Part shown: positions 16,027-23,804 of the stretch, in pieces
Numbering within the stretch: position 1 is the first letter of the stretch
Layout: every line of letters starts with the position of its first letter
Source of the DNA: Acidimicrobiales bacterium
GTDB taxonomy: Bacteria > Actinomycetota > Acidimicrobiia > Acidimicrobiales > UBA8592
DNA: 36,953 nucleotides
Direction of reading: 5' to 3'
Assembly: GCA_030740795.1 (NCBI GenBank)
Contig: JASLWO010000041.1
Coordinates: 1-36,953 of the forward strand
Notes under the pieces: generated by a model
The model's database searches: none
What the model saw: the letters and a program-made list of their open reading frames with translations, nothing else
What the model was told of the DNA's origin: nothing
Program-made: the position numbers and the translations under genes

Positions 16027-16950
16027 ATGCAAGAACCTGAGAAATCTCAAACAGATTCAATCCTTGGAATTGATTGGGACAATGGAGCTCCCCATGCCCG
16101 TTTGTTTAATTGCTCAACAGAGGCAATCCAAAAAGTTCCACTCAAAAACTACCAATTAAGTTATAGAACGGTAGAACCCATGACCAGAGTCTGCATAGGA
16201 TTCAGAGCCGACACTGGGGATAATGGGAATTCTTCACCATGTTTAAAGATCCCTGCAAAAGGAAGGAAATGTGAATCTTGTAACAGGAGGGAATCTATTT
16301 TTGCATCTGAGCTGCATCACGCCCATAGAAGAGACCGTGGTTCTTTGTCCTCACGAATCATTGACCACTTACAAAAACCAAATTATCTTTACCTTGCCGT
16401 ATTCGCCGATGGATCAACCAAGGTAGGGACTAGCACGGCAAGGCGAATCGAAACAAGGTTGCTTGAACAGGGTGCGTTGTTGGCTTCAATAATATGCGAG
16501 ACTACTGATGGATTTATAGTGCGAACCCTTGAAGATTTGGTGACTGAGGAGATGGGAATAGTGCAAGCCATATCCACGAAAAGAAAAATGCAAGGAATTC
16601 TTCAACCGGCTCATCAAGAAGAAATCAACGAAAATCTTGGCGTTGCCCATGGCAAGGTTCATAAATTCCTTGAACATCTCGCATTCGATGGTTCCACCTT
16701 GATTGCAAGAAATTGGAAAAACCCTGAAAACGAAACAGCATGCTGGGAAAAGATAGGTAAATACCCTAATAGTCTTAGCGCCGGAGCCCATGACCTCACG
16801 TTAATTAGCATTCGCGGTCGCATAGGCGCATTTCAGCGAAGCACTGAGCCAGATTTTTATGCTGCTGATTTAGAAGAGGTATTTGGAATAGTTATTGAAA
16901 AAGGAATATTCCCAACGGACGACTTAAGCATACAAGGTCAACTTTTCTAG
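16027..16950 (+). CDS. DUF2797 family protein
   Basis: 307 aa. The family pattern is visible: CLKIPAKGRKCESCNRRE (Cys-rich, probable zinc site), then LYLAVFADGSTKVGTSTARR and LLEQGALLA, resembling the GIY-YIG nuclease fold core (YLY...KVG...R). A Glu in RTLEDLVTEEMG follows at the position expected for a fold residue. The biochemical role is unknown; a nucleic-acid or zinc-linked function fits. No Shine-Dalgarno is seen. It is divergent from thrH by 66 nt and convergent with the small basic gene at 16960. Confidence 0.72.
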   Translation: MQEPEKSQTDSILGIDWDNGAPHARLFNCSTEAIQKVPLKNYQLSYRTVEPMTRVCIGFRADTGDNGNSSPCLKIPAKGRKCESCNRRESIFASELHHAHRRDRGSLSSRIIDHLQKPNYLYLAVFADGSTKVGTSTARRIETRLLEQGALLASIICETTDGFIVRTLEDLVTEEMGIVQAISTKRKMQGILQPAHQEEINENLGVAHGKVHKFLEHLAFDGSTLIARNWKNPENETACWEKIGKYPNSLSAGAHDLTLISIRGRIGAFQRSTEPDFYAADLEEVFGIVIEKGIFPTDDLSIQGQLF

Positions 16951-16959
16951 AGGGTAAAG

Positions 16960-17373
16960 TTAAATTTGGTTTCCGTTAATGCCATCTTCAGGTTCAAGCT
17001 GATTGAATGGGTCCGCATCGCTTACAGTATTAATGGGATCGGGTTCTTCTACTGTTCCCTCAGGTGGTGGTTGATCAAGACCTCCAGCAGCAGCCAAAGC
17101 AAAGGCTAACCCAGCAGATCGGTCGTAAATAGCATTTAGAAATTCGAGGGACGGCGTTTCTTGACCGGGGATTGGAGGCTTACCTAAAGAAGCTAAGACT
17201 GCTTGCGTTGCCTTCGGGGTCGGAAGTCCATAAATTGGTTCAGGCAAGTTATCTATATTCCCCCAGAATTTTCTTGGATCAGCCCTGTTTCGGCTTCGAC
17301 GGCGTTTCTTCCTATTCTGACCCGATGGGATCTGATCCTGATTGTGGTTTCGCCCGCCTGAACGTTTATTCAT
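16960..17373 (-). CDS. Small basic protein downstream of the SNF2 helicase, unknown function
   Basis: About 137 aa. The N-terminal ~35 residues are strongly basic and low complexity (NRKKRRRSRNRADPRKFWG), suited to nucleic-acid binding. The middle carries PEPIYGLPTPKATQAVL and a helical FALAAAGGLDQ; the C-terminus is acidic (EEPDPINTVSDADPF). No known domain recognised. The ATG at 17373 is preceded by GGGGTGAG; a GTG at 17379 would be too close to that site. The gene overlaps the helicase stop by 8 nt, so the two are translationally coupled and the product may bind or regulate the helicase. It does not contain the CxCx(n)CxH pattern of the SWIM proteins often paired with such helicases. Confidence 0.65.
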   Translation of the reverse strand: MNKRSGGRNHNQDQIPSGQNRKKRRRSRNRADPRKFWGNIDNLPEPIYGLPTPKATQAVLASLGKPPIPGQETPSLEFLNAIYDRSAGLAFALAAAGGLDQPPPEGTVEEPDPINTVSDADPFNQLEPEDGINGNQI

Positions 17374-20300
17374 TCGCACTCACCCCGTTTGGATGCTCTG
17401 TGTCGAAACTAAGCATTGCATCGGAACCGATACCGAGCGCCTCTTGAAGTTGTTCGGCATTAAGGTCACCAATAGAACTAGATTTTGGAAGGACAAGGTT
17501 AGCTATTTGTCTTTTTCCTTCGACTATCTCTTCAACGCGCTCATCTACTGTCTCTTTGACTACAAGTCTGTGAGCTATAACAGTATTTTTTTGACCAATT
17601 CTCCAGACCCTATCTCTTGCTTGGTCCTCAACAGCCGGATTCCACCAGCGGTCATATAGGACAACGTGATTTGCCGCAGTTAGGTTCAGTCCAGTCCCGC
17701 CTGCTTTCAGGGATAACACCATTGCTCCCTTTCCTTTCCCAATTTGGAAAGAATCCACCATTCGATCTCGTGCTCCACGAGCAAGACCACCATGATAGCA
17801 ATTGATTGGTAGCTCATATTTCTCTGTTAAATGGGTTGCTAAGCGTGTCCCCCAAGTAGCGAAGTGTGTAAAGACGAGAACGCGCTCGTTTGCCGCAAAG
17901 ACAGTTTCCATGATTTCATACAGTCGTTCAAGCTTTCCCGAACGGCCTTCTATGCCGAGGTCATCATCTCTATAGTTGAGAGGGTGGTTGCAGATCTGTT
18001 TCAAAGCTGTAATTGCAGCAAGAACAGCGCCTTTTCGCTGAGGAGATCCAGCTTTATTTTGTTCTATTTCCTCAACAAGGTTGTCAACTACTGCTTGGTA
18101 AAGACCTATCTGTTCTTGTGTCATAGTGCAATAGTCAATCTCATCGATTCTGTCAGGAAGTTCAGCCGCTATCAAAGGCTCATGTTTTGTTCTTCGATAA
18201 ACCATGATCCCATTAAGGGCTTTTAATGCACTTTCATTGCCAGATTCAATTTTCTTCTCAGGAGTTAATTGAGCGATGAATTGATTTCGCGGTCCAAGGA
18301 GATCAGGGTTAGCCCAATCAAGAATAGACCAAAGGTCGCCCAACCCATTTTCTATAGGTGTTCCAGTCAAGGCAATCCGAGAGTGAGCATTCAATTTGCG
18401 AAGCTGCAGAGAAGTCTCAGCAGCAGGATTCTTAATAGCCTGAGCTTCATCTAGAACTACTTTTGACCATTGAATATCTTTTAACTCCTCAATGTCTCTA
18501 ACAGCAGTCCCGTAAGTTGTGATTACTATACGTACGTCAGAAACAGCTTTTTCTAATTCTGCTCCTTTCGCCCGTCCGGGCCCATGATGTACCATGACAG
18601 ACGTGTTGGGAACGAATTTCTTAGCCTCCGCTTTCCAGTTACCTACAACAGCTGGTGGGGCAATAACTAACGCTGGCTCGGGTCTAGGGGAGTTAGCCAG
18701 ATTAGCGAGCGTGGTTGGAGTTTTGCCAAGCCCCATATCTAAAGCTAGGCAACCACCAAGTCCGGCATCATCAAGAAAATTAACCCAAGCCAAGGCATCT
18801 GCTTGATATGAACGCAACTCTCCGACGAATCCTTCGGGTTTCGTTTCCGGTTCTTCTGGTAGACCTTTGACACTTCTCAATAGGTCAGCTGCCCATCCAT
18901 CGCCATCTAAAGCTATTCCACCTAATGCCTTACCTTCTAACCCAAGGGCATGACGAAGCATTTCAGCTCCGCTCATTTTCTTCTTTTTGGAGAATTCTGC
19001 TAAAGCTGCTGCGGCATCTGCAAGATCTGCTTTATCCAATTCAATCCATTGACCTTTTGACTCTACTAGAGGACGCGCTTCGCTTGCGAGAAGTTCTATC
19101 TCCTCTGCATTTAATTCAACGTCATCAAAAACGGCACTCCAGCGAACATCAGCGAGTTGTTGGGCACTAACCATCGTTTCCTGCGTTTCGGCCGTGATTC
19201 TAAGAATAGGGGATGCTTTCCGCTTTGACATTGGCGGAACTCTCACATCAAATCCTGCAGCTGAAAGGTTCTCTCCAACTCCTGTCATTAAATCCCAGGC
19301 TTCAGCCTGAGATAGCAGTACTTCTCCTCGACGGCGACCTCCTGGACGTAATAGTTCTGGAAACAAGCGCTCTAAGCGAGAGATTTGTTTGTTGACTAGT
19401 TTCCTTCTTGTTTCACTCCCTGTATTAATGGTTACTTCAATAGGTTCGAGTCCTTCATCATCATTAGGAACAAGGACTTTGGTTAACCATGCTCCTGATT
19501 CATCTGGAGTATCCATCTGTACGACCAGTTGAAGTTTCTCAATTCCAGTCACAGGAACTGCCCACTGGGATAATCTTCTAGCGATATCAGAGCCTGCATC
19601 TGCATCTCCGCGGAAGGCCATTCCGTCAAGGGCAGCAACGAGCATTTCTCCAAAGTCTTCACGTGAAGTGATTTCAGAAGGAGCATAGGGAAGGTCAACT
19701 TGGCTAGCAGCCATTCGCACAATTGAATCGGTTAAGTCAGCTAACACTTTTCCAACAAATCGGTGCCGGTCAGTTTCTTCACAAGCAACCATTGCAGCTC
19801 CAGGTGTGGAAGATACCAAATCAGCATGAGCACTGATATCAATGAGAGCAGGGGCCCAGCGGATATGAAATAAAGCGTCGCCGGTGTCATCGTTACGGGT
19901 TCCGTTGACTTCGTGAAGAACTGGATAAATTTTTCCTTCCATTACGAGCTGAACAGCTAACCCGGTAACTGATCCCATCCAAATGGCAGTAACTCCAACG
20001 TTCTCCGGTCGATCGCTCCCAAGTGAAACCAGCCACCCAAGAGCAGAGGAGATGGGAGCGGAAATCGATGGTGCCTTTCCCTCATCGGGCAATTGAAGAT
20101 CTTCAGCCGCTGACCATTCAATGGAGTTAGCCCCTAGTTCGGTCAGTCTGTCAATGATTTCGTCATGTCCTTCTGGCCTACTCTTATACGCTCCTAACCA
20201 AGCCACTAAGCGACCATCACGCCACGCCAACTGGAGGTTGGAATTAGTGCTTTCAAGACCGTACCCATTGGATTTGGAAGGCTCAGGTGCCGGTGCAGGG

Positions 20301-20542
20301 CCAAGCAGTCCCGTAAGAACTTTGTCTATCTTGTCTGCCTCAGCATTTAAATCGTCAAGAACAGTTCTACGCGCCGCTCCACGGTATTTCCTCCGAACCC
20401 TAGAGATACTCTGGTCAGCGTGTTCTAAGAGTCGGAAAAGAACTTCAATCCACTGGGTTTGATTATTTTGCAGTTTTCGAAGGTCTTCATCTGAAGACCG
20501 ATCATCCAAATGAAGTTGAACTAAGAGTTCAAAGTCTTGCAT
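17366..20542 (-). CDS. SNF2-family DNA-dependent ATPase / helicase
   Basis: 1058 aa. The N-terminal ~550 residues are the poorly characterised region typical of large actinobacterial SNF2 proteins. The ATPase core starts with Walker A DMGLGKT near residue 600, DEAQ near 697, then ALTGTPIENGLGDLWS. The C-terminal RecA lobe has VFTHFATWG, SLKAGGTGLNL and the arginine-finger motif DQARDRVWRIGQ. Such proteins translocate on duplex DNA and remodel protein-DNA complexes, likely in repair or transcription. The start is uncertain: the ATG at 20542 has no ribosome site, whereas an AAGGAG (20576-20581) sits 6 nt before an in-frame ATT at 20569. Divergent from the SDR at 20816. Confidence 0.92.
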   Translation of the reverse strand: MQDFELLVQLHLDDRSSDEDLRKLQNNQTQWIEVLFRLLEHADQSISRVRRKYRGAARRTVLDDLNAEADKIDKVLTGLLGPAPAPEPSKSNGYGLESTNSNLQLAWRDGRLVAWLGAYKSRPEGHDEIIDRLTELGANSIEWSAAEDLQLPDEGKAPSISAPISSALGWLVSLGSDRPENVGVTAIWMGSVTGLAVQLVMEGKIYPVLHEVNGTRNDDTGDALFHIRWAPALIDISAHADLVSSTPGAAMVACEETDRHRFVGKVLADLTDSIVRMAASQVDLPYAPSEITSREDFGEMLVAALDGMAFRGDADAGSDIARRLSQWAVPVTGIEKLQLVVQMDTPDESGAWLTKVLVPNDDEGLEPIEVTINTGSETRRKLVNKQISRLERLFPELLRPGGRRRGEVLLSQAEAWDLMTGVGENLSAAGFDVRVPPMSKRKASPILRITAETQETMVSAQQLADVRWSAVFDDVELNAEEIELLASEARPLVESKGQWIELDKADLADAAAALAEFSKKKKMSGAEMLRHALGLEGKALGGIALDGDGWAADLLRSVKGLPEEPETKPEGFVGELRSYQADALAWVNFLDDAGLGGCLALDMGLGKTPTTLANLANSPRPEPALVIAPPAVVGNWKAEAKKFVPNTSVMVHHGPGRAKGAELEKAVSDVRIVITTYGTAVRDIEELKDIQWSKVVLDEAQAIKNPAAETSLQLRKLNAHSRIALTGTPIENGLGDLWSILDWANPDLLGPRNQFIAQLTPEKKIESGNESALKALNGIMVYRRTKHEPLIAAELPDRIDEIDYCTMTQEQIGLYQAVVDNLVEEIEQNKAGSPQRKGAVLAAITALKQICNHPLNYRDDDLGIEGRSGKLERLYEIMETVFAANERVLVFTHFATWGTRLATHLTEKYELPINCYHGGLARGARDRMVDSFQIGKGKGAMVLSLKAGGTGLNLTAANHVVLYDRWWNPAVEDQARDRVWRIGQKNTVIAHRLVVKETVDERVEEIVEGKRQIANLVLPKSSSIGDLNAEQLQEALGIGSDAMLSFDTEHPNGVSANE

Positions 20543-20815
20543 TGGAATGACAGGATTGTCATTGGTAATGATTTTCTCCTTATTAATTTCAACATAAACG
20601 TGCTGAAGTCAAAGGCAACATCACATAGAGATTCAATGCACTCGGGCGTTGCAATCACTAGCAAAAGCCTGCGACTTAACCATTCTAATCAAATAACAGT
20701 CATATTCTGGTTTTTTCGAAAGATTTGTCACTCAAACGCAATATAGAATCAGATTAGGGGATAAGTAAACACCGTGAAAGGGCGGATATCCTCATAATCA
20801 AAAGATTGGCTAAAA
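20543..20815. other. 273-nt divergent intergenic region
   Basis: The longest gene-free stretch, between the helicase (-) and an SDR (+). It is relatively AT-rich with a TATAGAAT (20742-20749) that could be a -10 for the SDR side. The only strong ribosome site points towards the helicase (20576-20581). No RNA gene, repeat or clear terminator recognised. Confidence 0.4.
20576..20581 (-). promoter_or_regulatory. Shine-Dalgarno site placed for a non-ATG helicase start
   Basis: AAGGAG, 6 nt before ATT (20569-20567) in the helicase frame. The first ATG in frame is 27 nt further on, too far for this site. Confidence 0.4.
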
Positions 20816-21658
20816 ATGGATATCCAAGATCGGGTAGTGGTAGTAACAGGAGGCGGTGCAGGAATTGGTGAAGCTCTCGCCCAAGCGGCAGCATGTAGAA
20901 GCGCTCGGGCAGTAATTGTTGCCGACATAAATGGGGAAAAAGCTAAGAACGTCGCTACCGAAATCGGAGGAGAATCCTACCAAGTTGATGTCTCCATTGA
21001 AGAAGAAATTATCTCTCTAGTGAATGACGTTGAAAAGCGCCACGGACCCATAGGGCTTTTCTGCTCAAATGCGGGGTTCGTCACCTCTGCTGGTTTAGAA
21101 GATCCAAATGAACGTATCCAGAAAATGTGGGAAGTCCATGTCATGTCACACATCTACGCAGCGAGAGCTGTTCTTCCTCAGATGATAGCCAACCAAGGGG
21201 GGTATCTATTAAATACAGCGTCAGCGGCAGGGTTACTTACCCAAATTGGTTCGCTTTCATATTCAATCACTAAAAGCGCAGCTGTTTCTTTGGGCGAATG
21301 GCTTTCTATCTCTCATTACCATCAAGGAATTCGCGTTTCCGTTCTCTGCCCGCAAGCTGTTAGAACAGACATTTTGATCAATAGCCCTGATAATGCAGAA
21401 AGTAGTAACGATGCGGAATGGGAAGAAGGTGGAGTGGCGAGTTCGGACGGAATCCTAGAATCAGAAGAAGTCGCAGAATCATGCATGGAAGCGATAAGCA
21501 AAGAACGATTTTTGGTGCTTCCACACAAAGAAGTTCATGATTATGTTCAATTCAAAGCTAGCGACATGGACAAATGGCTAAACGGGATGAGAAGATTTCA
21601 AGACAAACTCTATGTTGGGCAACCCCTACCGGGTGATTCCATGAAATGGCTCCATTGA
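20816..21658 (+). CDS. Short-chain dehydrogenase/reductase (SDR)
   Basis: 280 aa. TGGGAGIG loop near residue 11, VVADI with Asp after beta-2 (NAD preference), SNAG in place of NNAG, Ser in LNTASAAGL and Tyr/Lys in YSITKSA. A ~60-residue C-terminal extension follows the core (GILESEEVAESCMEAI and onward), longer than FabG-like SDRs and typical of members acting on bulky hydrophobic alcohols. No ribosome site is visible; an in-frame stop 7 codons upstream limits the start. First of three plus-strand genes followed by two dioxygenases at 15 and 6 nt. Confidence 0.85.
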   Translation: MDIQDRVVVVTGGGAGIGEALAQAAACRSARAVIVADINGEKAKNVATEIGGESYQVDVSIEEEIISLVNDVEKRHGPIGLFCSNAGFVTSAGLEDPNERIQKMWEVHVMSHIYAARAVLPQMIANQGGYLLNTASAAGLLTQIGSLSYSITKSAAVSLGEWLSISHYHQGIRVSVLCPQAVRTDILINSPDNAESSNDAEWEEGGVASSDGILESEEVAESCMEAISKERFLVLPHKEVHDYVQFKASDMDKWLNGMRRFQDKLYVGQPLPGDSMKWLH

Positions 21659-21673
21659 TCCGAAAGAGGGGAT

Positions 21674-22591
21674 ATGCCTAGTAAAAAAGAGAGAATAAGG
21701 GCATCGAATTTAAAGAAACCTTCACGCTCTCCCGTTGGGGCACCGTTAGAAGCCATTAACGATCAAGTTATTAAGAACTTTAAAAAAGACGGTGTAGTCA
21801 TGTTAGAGAATATTTTACACCCAGAGTGGCTTCTTCTTCTTGAACTTGGACTTCAAAGAGTTCTCAATAACAGCAGCCAAGAAATGCACCTATTTTTCAA
21901 AGGCCAAGAAGGCGAATTCATTGAGACAATTAGGAACTTTGAAATTATTCCCGAAATTAGACGGCTAATCTATGACTCGCCCATAGCTGATTTGATTGGA
22001 AAATTGATAGGTTCAGAAAATCTTTGGTTGTACTCAGATGAATTTTTCATTAAACAAGGCGGCAATTCTGCTAGAACGCCTTGGCATCAAGACACGCCCT
22101 TCTGGCCGACTTCTGGGACGCAGATTGCTTCTGCTTGGATCTCGCTAGATCCACTCACTTCTAACGAATGCCTTGAATATGTGGCAGGTTCGCATCATGG
22201 TCTTCTTTACGATGGATTTAACCCAGCCAAAGTCAATGAAGACCCAACGCTTCCACATTATGGTGAAGGCTTTCCGCCTCTTCCTGATGTAGAAAACAAT
22301 CGAGAAGCATTCGATATCCTCTCATGGGAAATAAACCCGGGAGATGTAATCTTTGCCCATCCAAGTGTGCTCCACGGAGGAGGTCCCACCGGCCCTACCA
22401 GTCAGAGGAGAGCTATAACCATCCGTATTTATGGGGACGATATTTGTTATGACTCTCGTCCAGAGACTAAACCGACGGTTCCTCTTACGCCGGGTTTGTC
22501 ATTATCTTTGACCCCTGGCGATCCGCTTCGTTCACCGTGGTATCCACGGATCCGACCAATACCTGCGCACCTTCAGGCCGAGTGGATTTAA
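21674..22591 (+). CDS. Phytanoyl-CoA dioxygenase (PhyH) family Fe(II)/2-oxoglutarate oxygenase
   Basis: 305 aa double-stranded beta-helix oxygenase. The facial triad is visible as H138-x-D140 in WHQDTPFW and H234 in VLHGGGP, followed by R residues in SQRRAITIR that would bind 2-oxoglutarate. The family hydroxylates acyl-CoAs or small hydrophobic molecules in the cytoplasm. The basic N-terminus (PSKKERIRASNLKK) is an unusual short leader of unknown purpose. AGAGGGG precedes the ATG. It lies between an SDR and a second PhyH protein, suggesting hydroxylation followed by alcohol oxidation. Confidence 0.87.
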   Translation: MPSKKERIRASNLKKPSRSPVGAPLEAINDQVIKNFKKDGVVMLENILHPEWLLLLELGLQRVLNNSSQEMHLFFKGQEGEFIETIRNFEIIPEIRRLIYDSPIADLIGKLIGSENLWLYSDEFFIKQGGNSARTPWHQDTPFWPTSGTQIASAWISLDPLTSNECLEYVAGSHHGLLYDGFNPAKVNEDPTLPHYGEGFPPLPDVENNREAFDILSWEINPGDVIFAHPSVLHGGGPTGPTSQRRAITIRIYGDDICYDSRPETKPTVPLTPGLSLSLTPGDPLRSPWYPRIRPIPAHLQAEWI

Positions 22592-22597
22592 ATATGG

Positions 22598-23803
22598 ATG
22601 AAAAAAATATTCTCCGAAAATGTGATTATGCAGCCTATTAGGTCTTATTTTGATCAAATCACTTTGGAGGACCTTCACGAAGCCATAGCGTCAGAAAGGG
22701 GCCGAGGTCCTCTAGGTAAACAGGCGGCATTTAGTGTGGGGATAGGTCGATCAATTGCCATCATGTTAGAGGATGGACGATCTTGGAGATTCAAAGCGAC
22801 TGCAAATGGAATTGAAATTGACGAAGAGATAAATAAAGCGAAACTGGTAATCAAAACAGATGCGCACGCTTGGCAGGATCTGGCCACGGAGGCCTGGTCA
22901 ATCATGGGATTGATACTTCAGAGCAGAATCACTGTAGAACAAGGAAATTTTAATCATGTCGCAGCATGGGAAGCGCCGTTGCAGGCGCTTTACAATAAAC
23001 GCCCGATATTCACATCCAAAGATATTCAGTCAAATTATCCTCACGAATTCAAACAGGGGGACAACTCAAGAGATATGAAACGGTCTTTAACAAATCTTGG
23101 ATTCATAGTAGTACGAGAAGTTTTCACCAAAGAAGAAATCAACGAGATGTCTCGCGAGGTTGAATCAAGAAGGAGTGCTGCAACTCCGGAAGACAAAAGA
23201 TCCTGGTGGGCGACAGACAAAACCAAAAATGAACATTGCTGCAGAGTGACGTACATGAATCACGGCTCAAAACGTTTCACAAAACTAGCTTCTGACCCCC
23301 GACTTGCCGCCCTCGTCGATTTATCTGATGAAAAACTGTTCCCAACTCCAGATCAAGGTGATGGTATCTCGGCTGTGATCAAAGTCCCTGAAATTACTGA
23401 AGGACTAGCTGATCTCCCATGGCATAGAGACTGCGGTATGGGAGGGCACCCATTAATATGTCCGGGTTTAAATATAGGTATTCAGTTAGATGAAGCTAAT
23501 GAGAAATCAGGGAACCTTATTTTCCTCCCCGGTTCGAATCAATTCTCAGGGGGAATTGATGTTGCACAGAGCACTGACAAAGCGATTAGTGTCCTAGCTC
23601 ACCCAGGAGATGTGACCGTGCACTACGGTCACACATTACATATCGCGCCGCCCCCCACTGAGTCAGGGCTCAATAGGCGAACGATTTACGTTAGTTTTCA
23701 CAAATCTAGTTACCTTGAAGCCTTACCTAAAGGAAAAGGATACAACGACGTTCTGTTTTCGCATGGTGACGGCAGAGTACGCGCACCGGGCCAACGATTC
23801 TAA
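22598..23803 (+). CDS. Fusion of SCP2 sterol-binding-like domain and phytanoyl-CoA dioxygenase
   Basis: 401 aa. Residues ~10-135 look like an SCP2/sterol-carrier fold: SVGIGRSIAIMLEDGRSWRFKATANG, then LVIKTDAHAW and a terminal helical part. Residues ~150-395 are a PhyH-type dioxygenase with H276-x-D278 in WHRDCGMGGH, distal H348 in YGHTLHIAP and NRRTIYVSF for 2-oxoglutarate. The carrier domain would present a sterol- or lipid-like substrate to the oxygenase. Start uncertain: ATG at 22598 or 22628; neither has a strong ribosome site. It follows the PhyH gene by 6 nt and ends 1 nt from convergent glnS. Confidence 0.75.
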   Translation: MKKIFSENVIMQPIRSYFDQITLEDLHEAIASERGRGPLGKQAAFSVGIGRSIAIMLEDGRSWRFKATANGIEIDEEINKAKLVIKTDAHAWQDLATEAWSIMGLILQSRITVEQGNFNHVAAWEAPLQALYNKRPIFTSKDIQSNYPHEFKQGDNSRDMKRSLTNLGFIVVREVFTKEEINEMSREVESRRSAATPEDKRSWWATDKTKNEHCCRVTYMNHGSKRFTKLASDPRLAALVDLSDEKLFPTPDQGDGISAVIKVPEITEGLADLPWHRDCGMGGHPLICPGLNIGIQLDEANEKSGNLIFLPGSNQFSGGIDVAQSTDKAISVLAHPGDVTVHYGHTLHIAPPPTESGLNRRTIYVSFHKSSYLEALPKGKGYNDVLFSHGDGRVRAPGQRF

Positions 23804-23804
23804 A

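Noticed and set aside
23531-23546. GGTTCGAATC, resembling a tRNA T-arm
   Set aside because: It lies within the dioxygenase coding frame and no acceptor, D or anticodon arms can be formed around it.
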